Below are positions 1 through 5,278 of a stretch of DNA of 5,278 bases, in pieces. Made by a program: the position numbers and the translations under genes. This DNA comes from Prevotellaceae bacterium UBA3646 (GTDB lineage Bacteria > Bacteroidota > Bacteroidia > Bacteroidales > Bacteroidaceae), in contig DFKL01000025.1 in the NCBI GenBank assembly GCA_002373535.1, positions 300 to 5,577 of the forward strand. The letters are read 5' to 3'. Position 1 is the stretch's first letter; each line of letters starts with the position of its first letter. The notes beneath the pieces were generated by a model, which saw only the letters and a program-made list of their open reading frames with translations, ran no database searches and was not told the DNA's origin.

Positions 1-1
1 C

Positions 2-139
2 GACAGATTCCTGGCAGAAGACGGCAAGCCAGACGTATCCAGGATGAACCTCATCACATACGACCCCGTACACATGGGATACATAAGTCTTGGCGAGCGG
101 GTCGGCAATGCCTTTTCCGATGGCAAGAGTTTGAAGTAG
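2..139 (+). CDS. C-terminal end of a flavin reductase-like (flavoredoxin-type) protein, partial
   Basis: Only the last 45 codons and the TAG stop (137-139) are in the window; the gene begins upstream. The visible tail starts DRFLAEDGKPDVSRMNLITY and ends GYISLGERVGNAFSDGKSLK. From memory, the pattern 'aspartate-rich turn, then YDP, then a Y-x-x-LGExVGxAFxxGK ending' is typical of the C-terminus of Bacteroidales flavin reductase family proteins (Flavin_Reduct fold, FMN-binding split barrel), which are usually about 190 residues long. Such proteins bind FMN and pass electrons from NAD(P)H or a partner; they are cytoplasmic. The FMN-binding core is not visible, so the call rests on the tail alone. 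The next gene starts 5 bases after the stop, so the two are probably co-transcribed. It could be another small protein with a similar tail. Confidence 0.6.
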   Translation, partial: DRFLAEDGKPDVSRMNLITYDPVHMGYISLGERVGNAFSDGKSLK

Positions 140-144
140 GATAT

Positions 145-831
145 ATGTCGAGTCATCGCAATATGGATTTTCCTGTAGTACATACATGTGCAGAACTTAT
201 ACAACTCATTGACGAGGTCGGCTTTATGCCACTTCTGGACAGCGGGATACACGGTTTTTCCGCCGAGGAGATAGTCGGAGAGGAATGTCGCTATTATACC
301 GATCCGGAAGAAGGCTTTGTCTGGCAGCTGTGGCAATGGAAGGGACAGATAGTGACAGAGACAGGCTGTCTGTACGGCAAGATATTCAACCGCAAGGCAG
401 GCTTTGTCAGCAGGGAATGGATTGCCGACCTGTGCAATTACAGGCGCAACCGCTATCCCAGTCCTGCACCAGGGACCATCGAGGAAGCAATACTTGAATC
501 CCTCAGGATGGCAGGACCCATGATTACACGCGAACTACGTTCCGCCTGTGGCTTCAACGGCCCCAGGATGAGGAGCAAATTCGATTCCTATGTCACCCGG
601 CTCGAAATGGGAACATATATCGTAACCCAGGACTTCGTATATCCCCGTGACAAACACGACAGAGAATACGGATGGGGATGGTCATTGTTGAATACACCGG
701 AGTCCATGTTCGGAAAGGAGACACTCGCATGCGAACGCACTCCAGACGAGTCTTTCCACAGGATATGCGACCACCTCAGGCACATACTGCCCGAAGCCGG
801 TGACAGACAGATAATGAAGCTTATAGGTTGA
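145..831 (+). CDS. AlkZ-related protein (winged-helix domain), function unknown
   Basis: This is a complete 228-residue cytoplasmic protein with no signal peptide or membrane segment. The N-terminal half has a tryptophan/glycine-rich block: PLLDSGIHGFSAEE (29-42), W60-x2-W63-x-W65, and GCLYGKIFNRKAGFVSREW (74-92). Residues about 112-180 look like a winged helix (AILESLRMAGPMITRELRS, then a basic RSKFDSYVTRL helix, then a TYIVTQDF wing), ending in YGWGW (175-179). I recall this layout from Bacteroidota proteins named AlkZ-related, distant relatives of the YcaQ/AlkZ (HTH_42) DNA glycosylases. The catalytic QxQ motif of true AlkZ/YcaQ enzymes is not seen, so glycosylase activity should not be assumed. 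Start: ATG 145 follows the upstream stop by 5 bases with an AGGA at 138-141 that sits too close to be a good Shine-Dalgarno; Met7 (163) is an alternative. It lies between a flavin reductase-like gene and an NRPS gene in the same direction. Confidence 0.6.
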   Translation: MSSHRNMDFPVVHTCAELIQLIDEVGFMPLLDSGIHGFSAEEIVGEECRYYTDPEEGFVWQLWQWKGQIVTETGCLYGKIFNRKAGFVSREWIADLCNYRRNRYPSPAPGTIEEAILESLRMAGPMITRELRSACGFNGPRMRSKFDSYVTRLEMGTYIVTQDFVYPRDKHDREYGWGWSLLNTPESMFGKETLACERTPDESFHRICDHLRHILPEAGDRQIMKLIG

Positions 832-866
832 TAATTATTTAGATAAATCAATAAAAACAGACAGAT
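832..866 (+). other. AT-rich intergenic leader before the NRPS gene
   Basis: This 35-base gap has 29 A or T bases, clearly richer than the coding DNA on both sides. It has no recognisable Shine-Dalgarno sequence, which fits Bacteroidota, where an A/T-rich stretch before the start often replaces it. A TAATTATTTAG at 832-842 resembles the Bacteroidota -7 box (TAnnTTTG) only weakly and no TTTG -33 partner is evident. No hairpin terminator is visible. The NRPS may therefore be read through from the upstream genes, or have a weak promoter of its own; the sequence does not settle this. Confidence 0.4.
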
Positions 867-3800
867 ATGAAAACTTCAGCACCGTTGTCAAATGTACAAT
901 ATGGCCTTTACGCCGAGTGTATGAACCACCAGGGGGAGATATGCTACAATATCCCTTATATCTACACACTGGACGGTAGCCTGGATTCCGTGAGACTGTG
1001 CCGTGCCGTCGAACATGCAGTAGCCAGCCACCCTACCCTGTTCACACGTATCGAGCTGACAGGACAAGGAGATCCCGTACAGACGATAGATACCGAAGAA
1101 ACCTTTTCGCTTGAAGTTGAGGAAATATCAGACATCGAAGCCGAGAAGAACACATTCGTCCGCCCCTTCGATCTGTTGCACGACAGACTGTTCCGTATCC
1201 GTCTGCTGAAGGACGGCGAACACTACTATATCCTGCAGGATATACATCATATAATATGTGACGGAACCTCGCGCAAGATGCTGCTGAGCGATATGGAACA
1301 GGCATATCACTCTCAGACCTTGGAGCCGGAATCCGTAACATTGGCACAGATAGCCGGTACAGAAGCCGAAGCAAGGAATACCACCCACTTCGAGGAAGAC
1401 AAGAAATGGTACGAAGAGAACTTTGACTGCAGAGACTGCTATTCGCCATTGCTGCCAGACCTCGACGGAGAGGAGTCGGCAGAAGGCCTGCTTGCAAGGA
1501 CACTGGACGTCACCGCAGCCGAAGTCGAAAAATACTGTCGCGAGAACTCAATCTACAAAAGCACCTTCTTTACCGCAGCATACAGTTATCTGCTCGCAAA
1601 ATTCAACAACGAGCATGAATCCCTCTTCTGTACCATACATAATGGACGGACGGACAAACGCTACGCCCGTTCTATGGCCATGCTGGTCAGGACTATGCCC
1701 GTCTATGCCAGGTTTGACGACGACACCAGCATACATGACTACCTCCTTCAGGTACAAGGACAGATGACCGGCTGCCGCCTACACGAGCGATACGCCTATA
1801 GCGACATCGTGAATGACCTTGGGCTGCAGAGCGCCACACTCTTCGCTTGGCATGGCCAGCTATTTGACTCACAGACTTTTGACGGCAAGCCGTTTGCTGC
1901 AGAACGCCTGAACAACAATACCAGTGCAGTCCCCCTCTATGTCAAGGCGTATGTCAAGGAAGGAAAGATATGCGTCGAGGCCGAGTATGATGCCGCGGAA
2001 TATTCCGAGTCCCTGGTAAGCAATTTCCTGGAAAGCTACGAAGCCGTAGTAGCCGGTATGGTCAGTCAGGAAAAATTGAGCACCATATCACTCGTTACAC
2101 CTGCCCAGATTTCACTGCTTGACAGTTTCAACAGGACAGACGTCAGTTACGATGACACGCAAACCATCGTTTCAATGTTCAGGAAGCAGGTTAGCGAAAC
2201 ACCAGACCAGGTCGCCGTCGTCTACAAGGACCGGAAATATACATATTCAGAAGTAGACCGACTCAGCAACCGCATAGCAGCCCATATCACATCCAAGGGC
2301 CTTCATGCCGAAGACGTAGTATCAGTCCTTATACCACGTTGCGAGTGGATGGCTATTGCATCGCTCGGAATATTGAAGGCAGGCTGTGCATACCAGCCCT
2401 TAGACCCATCCTATCCCAAGGAGCGTCTCAATTTCATGATGCACGACGCCTCGGCCAGGTTCCTCATTGCAGACGAGGAACTATACCCCGTCGTAGACGA
2501 GTACAAGGGCGACGTGCTTTTTACCAAGGATATTAAGCAACTCCCAGCAGTTGATGACGTACCTTATGTCAATCAACCCGGCCACCTGTTCATTCTTCTC
2601 TATACATCAGGCTCTACCGGGGTACCCAAGGGTTGCCAGCTGACACATGCCAACCTCGTATGTTTCTGCAATTTCTATCAGCGCAAGTACGGCTTGGTAC
2701 CCGAAAGCAATGTCGCAGCATACGCAAGCTACGGCTTTGACGCATGCATGATGGACATGTATCCGGCATTGACCTGTGGAGCAGCCGTACACATCATACC
2801 CGAAGAAATCCGCTTGGACCTCATGGCCCTCAACGACTATTTCGAACGCGAAGATATAACACATTCCTTCATGACTACCCAGGTAGCATACCAGTTCGCT
2901 ACCGGAGTAGAAAACCACTCCCTGCAGAACCTCTCCGCCGGCGGAGAGAAACTGGCATCACTCACCCCCCCGTCAGGATACAATTTCTACAACGTCTATG
3001 GTCCTACCGAGTGTACGATATTTACCACGCTGTACCATGTCGTCAAGAAACAAAAGGAAATCCCCATCGGCAAGGCGTTGGACAACATGCAGCTGTACGT
3101 TGTGGACCAGACAGGACACCGTCTGCCAGTCGGTGCAGCCGGCGAACTGTGGATCAGCGGCCCTCAAGTCAGCCGCGGCTACCTGAACCGCCCCGAAAAG
3201 ACAGCCGAGGTCTTTATCGACAATCCGTTCCCCTGCGATGCCAGGCATTCCAGGGTATACCGTTCCGGTGATATAGTCCGCTACCTGCCCTCAGGCGACA
3301 TACAGTTCGTAGGACGTCGCGACGGACAGGTGAAGATTCGCGGTTTCCGTATAGAACTGACAGAAGTAGAGAGCATCATACGCGAATATCCGGGCATCAA
3401 GGATGCAACCGTACAGGCCTTCGACGAGGAAGGAGGAAGCGGCAAGTACATCGCAGCATACGTCGTCAGCGACCAGCCAGTTGATATCACCCGGCTGAAC
3501 GACTTCATACTAGACCGGAAGCCACCATACATGGTTCCTGCCGTCACCATGCAGATAGACATTATTCCATTAAACCAGAATCAGAAGGTCAACAAGCGTG
3601 CCCTGCCCAAGCCGGAGAAGAAAGCCGTTGCCGCAACAGAAACCAATGTGCCGATGAACGTCCTGGAGTCAGAACTGCACAGCCTTATAGCATCCATCGT
3701 CAACAACACCGACTTCGGCATCACCACCGTGCTCGGCTATGCCGGCCTGACCTCTATCTCCGCAATCAAGCTTGCAGTACAGGTTAACAAACGCTACGGT

Positions 3801-5278
3801 ATCAGCCTGGATGCCAAGTCATTGGCCAAGACAGCCACGTTGCAGGATATCGAGAACCAGATCCTGCAGGAAATGATGTCACGCGGAGCAGTCGGACCTG
3901 ATGCAGCCCCGCAGTCAGGCCATACGGCAGACAATCTTTCCACAGACGGTCCCGTATCACTCTCATACGCCCAGACAGGAGTCTATCTCGACTGCATGAA
4001 GAGACCCGGGACAACCCTCTACAATATCCCCGTCAAGGTCAGGTTCCCCCAAGGAACAGACACAAGTCACCTTACGGAAGCAGTCAAGACACTTGTCAGA
4101 CAGCATCCGCAGATGACGGCACGTTTCGGGCAGGGAGCCGAAGGCATCGTCCAGCACATCAGTCCGGAACAGACAGTCAACGTATCCCTGCACAAGATGA
4201 GCGAAGCAGAACTGACGACCTACAAGCACGACTTCGTCAGACCGTTCGACCTTGCCGACGGACCGCTGTACCGGTTCGAGATAGTCACGACAGAGACACA
4301 CACCTATCTCCTGATGGACGTACACCACCTGGTGTTCGACGGAGGCTCGATGGATATCTTCATGCAGCAGCTGTGCAGCATCATGGGCGGCGAGCCCATA
4401 GAAGCCGAAGAACAAGGCTATGCCGCCTATGTCGTCGCAGAAAAGGCAAACGAAGGCAGTGACGCATACCTCGCAGCCAAGGAATTCTTCGCCGGCACCC
4501 TGTCAGCCGTCGAGACATCCACCGAGATACACCCCGACCAGCCCAATCCCGCCAAGGGAACCATCGGCAAGGTACACTCTACCCTGGACATACAGGCGAT
4601 AGAGACATTCTGCCGCGCCAGGAATATCACGCCAGCACACCTCATACTCTCCGCACTATACTATTCCCTCTCGCGTTTTGCCAACAGCGAGCACGTATGC
4701 ATCACGACCGTATCCGGCGGACGCACGAACCTCAAGATACGCAATACCGTAGGAATGTTCGTCAACACCCTGGCACTTAGCGCCACAATCGGCAGACAGA
4801 CCGTAGACGAATTCCTTCAGCAAGTAAGCAGCAACTTCGACGAGACCCTCCGTCACGAGAACTATCCCTTCGCCCAGATAGCCGCAGATTACGGCCTCAC
4901 GGCAGAAATCCAGTTCGTATACCAGTTAGGCGTCATCGACCGTTACAGATGCAATGGCGAGGATTTGGACATAGAGAGCCTCGAGCTCAACGAGCCCAAG
5001 TTCCCCCTTACCATCTTCGTCAGGGATATCGACGGACAGGCACGCGTTTGCCTGGAATACGACAACGGCAAATACACCCCCCGTCTCATGCAGAGACTTG
5101 CAGATGCCGTCCAGGTAACCGTCGTACGCATGATGTCTCAGCCGGAAGCACCCCTTACGAGCATCAGTATCGTCAGTGACGACGAGGCCAGGCGAATCAT
5201 CCAGATAGGCACAGGCAAGGAGATAGACGTAGACCTCAGCAAGACCTTTGCCAACCTGTTCACCGAGCAAGCCCGTCG
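867..5278 (+). CDS. Non-ribosomal peptide synthetase, N-terminal part (C-A-T-C-A...), runs off the window
   Basis: This is a multimodular NRPS that builds a peptide from amino acids activated as adenylates and held as thioesters on phosphopantetheine arms; it acts in the cytoplasm. I read 1470 complete codons without a stop or frameshift, and the frame is open at the right edge. Domains by residue: C1 about 5-430 (HHIICDG 127-133), A1 about 434-915 (YTSGSTG 579-585, YGPTE 711-715, K907), T1 about 936-1002 (Ser963), C2 about 1029-1455 (HHLVFDG 1153-1159), and the first residues of A2 from about 1459. The start at 867 is firm: an in-frame TAA at 852 precedes it with no other ATG between, and the C1 core begins within ten residues. 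No epimerisation, methylation or release domain is visible. The catalytic motifs seen are intact, so the first module is probably active. The product is unknown. It follows the AlkZ-related gene by 35 bases and may be co-transcribed with it. A phosphopantetheinyl transferase is needed in trans and is not in the window. Confidence 0.95.
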   Translation, partial: MKTSAPLSNVQYGLYAECMNHQGEICYNIPYIYTLDGSLDSVRLCRAVEHAVASHPTLFTRIELTGQGDPVQTIDTEETFSLEVEEISDIEAEKNTFVRPFDLLHDRLFRIRLLKDGEHYYILQDIHHIICDGTSRKMLLSDMEQAYHSQTLEPESVTLAQIAGTEAEARNTTHFEEDKKWYEENFDCRDCYSPLLPDLDGEESAEGLLARTLDVTAAEVEKYCRENSIYKSTFFTAAYSYLLAKFNNEHESLFCTIHNGRTDKRYARSMAMLVRTMPVYARFDDDTSIHDYLLQVQGQMTGCRLHERYAYSDIVNDLGLQSATLFAWHGQLFDSQTFDGKPFAAERLNNNTSAVPLYVKAYVKEGKICVEAEYDAAEYSESLVSNFLESYEAVVAGMVSQEKLSTISLVTPAQISLLDSFNRTDVSYDDTQTIVSMFRKQVSETPDQVAVVYKDRKYTYSEVDRLSNRIAAHITSKGLHAEDVVSVLIPRCEWMAIASLGILKAGCAYQPLDPSYPKERLNFMMHDASARFLIADEELYPVVDEYKGDVLFTKDIKQLPAVDDVPYVNQPGHLFILLYTSGSTGVPKGCQLTHANLVCFCNFYQRKYGLVPESNVAAYASYGFDACMMDMYPALTCGAAVHIIPEEIRLDLMALNDYFEREDITHSFMTTQVAYQFATGVENHSLQNLSAGGEKLASLTPPSGYNFYNVYGPTECTIFTTLYHVVKKQKEIPIGKALDNMQLYVVDQTGHRLPVGAAGELWISGPQVSRGYLNRPEKTAEVFIDNPFPCDARHSRVYRSGDIVRYLPSGDIQFVGRRDGQVKIRGFRIELTEVESIIREYPGIKDATVQAFDEEGGSGKYIAAYVVSDQPVDITRLNDFILDRKPPYMVPAVTMQIDIIPLNQNQKVNKRALPKPEKKAVAATETNVPMNVLESELHSLIASIVNNTDFGITTVLGYAGLTSISAIKLAVQVNKRYGISLDAKSLAKTATLQDIENQILQEMMSRGAVGPDAAPQSGHTADNLSTDGPVSLSYAQTGVYLDCMKRPGTTLYNIPVKVRFPQGTDTSHLTEAVKTLVRQHPQMTARFGQGAEGIVQHISPEQTVNVSLHKMSEAELTTYKHDFVRPFDLADGPLYRFEIVTTETHTYLLMDVHHLVFDGGSMDIFMQQLCSIMGGEPIEAEEQGYAAYVVAEKANEGSDAYLAAKEFFAGTLSAVETSTEIHPDQPNPAKGTIGKVHSTLDIQAIETFCRARNITPAHLILSALYYSLSRFANSEHVCITTVSGGRTNLKIRNTVGMFVNTLALSATIGRQTVDEFLQQVSSNFDETLRHENYPFAQIAADYGLTAEIQFVYQLGVIDRYRCNGEDLDIESLELNEPKFPLTIFVRDIDGQARVCLEYDNGKYTPRLMQRLADAVQVTVVRMMSQPEAPLTSISIVSDDEARRIIQIGTGKEIDVDLSKTFANLFTEQAR
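879..2156 (+). other. NRPS condensation domain C1
   Basis: Residues about 5-430 of the NRPS form the N-terminal condensation domain. The opening LSNVQYGLY (7-15) matches the C1 core, FVRPFDL (97-103) the C3-preceding region, and HHIICDG (127-133) the active-site HHxxxDG with the second His (128) as the catalytic residue. NGRTD (259-263) also fits. Where many C domains have VGMFVNT, this one has AMLVRT (271-276). Being first on the protein, it either acylates the amino acid on T1 (starter type, giving a lipopeptide) or accepts an intermediate from another synthetase. I cannot tell starter from LCL type by eye. Confidence 0.9.
1245..1265 (+). other. C1 active-site motif HHxxxDG
   Basis: These codons give H127-H128-I-I-C-D132-G133. 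His128 is the expected catalytic histidine and Asp132 the structural aspartate. The motif is intact, so C1 is probably able to form a bond rather than being a dead remnant. Confidence 0.92.
2166..3611 (+). other. NRPS adenylation domain A1
   Basis: Residues about 434-915 form an amino-acid adenylation domain, which uses ATP to activate an amino acid and load it on T1. Core motifs in order: LKAGCAYQPLDP (A2, 503-514), LYTSGSTGVPKG (A3 P-loop, 578-589), FDACMMDMY (A4, 624-632), NVYGPTE (A5, 709-715), GELWISGPQVSRGYL (A6, 759-773), YRSGD (A7, 798-802), GRRDGQVKIRGFRIEL (A8, 816-831), PPYMVP (A9, 886-891) and NQNQKVNKR (A10, 903-911) with the catalytic Lys907. Aligned by eye to GrsA-Phe, the pocket is D625, A626, M629, F668, S690, G692, V710, I718, F719, K907. 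Asp625 fits an alpha-amino acid substrate. The pocket is hydrophobic, hinting at an aliphatic residue such as Ile, Leu or Val, but the code is not one I recognise and positions 690 and 692 depend on the alignment. Confidence 0.93.
3672..3872 (+). other. NRPS thiolation (peptidyl carrier) domain T1
   Basis: Residues about 936-1002 form the carrier domain that holds the amino acid loaded by A1. The phosphopantetheine site is Ser963 (codon 3753-3755) in GLTSISAIKLA (960-970). The usual LGGxS(L/I) core is replaced by LGYAGLTSI, closer to the GLDSL form of acyl carrier proteins. Hydrophobic spacing and the AIKLA helix after the serine are normal, so the domain should still be modified. A long, low-complexity linker (about 1003-1028, rich in Gly, Ala, Ser, Asp) follows. 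Confidence 0.85.
3951..5231 (+). other. NRPS condensation domain C2
   Basis: Residues about 1029-1455 form the second condensation domain, which should join the T1-bound unit to the amino acid on the next carrier. LSYAQTGVYLDC (1032-1043) is the opening core, FVRPFDLADGPLYRFEI (1123-1139) follows, HHLVFDG (1153-1159) is the active site with His1154 catalytic, GGRTN (1284-1288), VGMFVNTL (1295-1302) and HENYPFAQI (1330-1338) are the C4-C5 cores. With no epimerase before it, an LCL type is expected. It is closer to the textbook pattern than C1. Confidence 0.92.
4323..4343 (+). other. C2 active-site motif HHxxxDG
   Basis: These codons give H1153-H1154-L-V-F-D1158-G1159, the intact condensation active site, with His1154 as the expected catalytic residue. 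Confidence 0.92.
5241..5278 (+). other. Start of second NRPS adenylation domain A2, cut by window edge
   Basis: After C2, the residues KTFANLFTEQAR (1459-1470) match the usual entry into an adenylation domain (F-x-x-LFxEQAxR). The equivalent region of A1 is QTIVSMFRKQVSETPDQ. Only about a dozen residues are present, so nothing can be said about its substrate, but it shows that the protein has at least two modules. Confidence 0.75.

Noticed and set aside
832..866. Rho-independent terminator or Bacteroidota -33/-7 promoter
   Set aside because: There is no GC-rich stem followed by T residues, and no convincing TTTG / TAnnTTTG pair at the right spacing.
803..871. Near-identical short direct repeat, acagacagat(a)atgaa, at 803-818 and 857-871
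   Set aside because: The copies are only 15-16 bases and built from simple ACAG units; one is inside the AlkZ-related coding end and the other spans the NRPS start. No attachment site or mobile element goes with them, so chance is the simplest explanation.
1042..1503. 153-codon open frame on the - strand inside C1
   Set aside because: It lies opposite a fully supported NRPS domain, its translation is rich in Arg, Ser, Leu and Cys without any recognisable pattern, and it is explained by codon bias of the + strand gene.
2744..3271. 175-codon open frame on the + strand in another frame of A1
   Set aside because: It overlaps the A4-A7 core motifs of the adenylation domain and translates to an Arg/Pro/His-rich sequence typical of an out-of-frame reading.
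3963..4415. 150-codon open frame on the - strand inside C2
   Set aside because: It is antisense to the conserved C2 domain including its HHxxxDG motif and shows no family motif; a shadow frame.
1..5278. RNA genes, CRISPR arrays, insertion sequences, riboswitches
   Set aside because: Nearly the whole window is coding on one strand; I saw no tRNA-like fold, spaced repeats, transposase or terminal inverted repeats.

Overview
The window looks like Bacteroidota (order Bacteroidales, probably gut-associated) chromosomal DNA. This rests on the style of the proteins (a flavin reductase tail, an AlkZ-related protein, an NRPS with an NQNQKVNKR-type A10 motif), weak or absent Shine-Dalgarno sequences, an AT-rich leader before the largest gene, and frequent ATA, AGA and AGG codons. 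Genus cannot be fixed from the sequence. All three genes lie on the + strand and run left to right.

Layout: bases 2-139 are the last 45 codons of a protein whose C-terminus resembles Bacteroidales flavin reductase (flavoredoxin-like) proteins. Five bases later, at 145-831, comes a complete 228-residue AlkZ-related protein with a tryptophan-rich N-terminal half and a winged-helix-like C-terminal half. A 35-base AT-rich gap (832-866) leads to one reading frame that starts at 867 and is still open at the window edge (5278): 1470 complete codons with no stop or frameshift. This is the main content, the N-terminal part of a non-ribosomal peptide synthetase (NRPS).

The NRPS reads condensation (C1) - adenylation (A1) - thiolation (T1) - condensation (C2) - start of a second adenylation domain (A2), cut by the window edge. 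Both C domains keep HHxxxDG, A1 keeps its core motifs including the A10 lysine, and T1 keeps the serine that takes phosphopantetheine. The visible module therefore looks active. C1 either receives an acyl group (lipo-initiation) or a peptide from another protein. A1 loads the first amino acid seen here, T1 carries it, and C2 joins it to the residue loaded by the next module. There is no epimerase or methyltransferase in the visible part.

The A1 specificity pocket, aligned by eye to GrsA-Phe, reads roughly D-A-M-F-S-G-V-I-F-K. I do not recognise this as a standard code; it suggests a hydrophobic, perhaps aliphatic, substrate. The product, the release domain and any tailoring genes lie outside the window. 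Whether the AlkZ-related gene is functionally tied to the NRPS, for example as self-protection, or is only a neighbour cannot be decided here.
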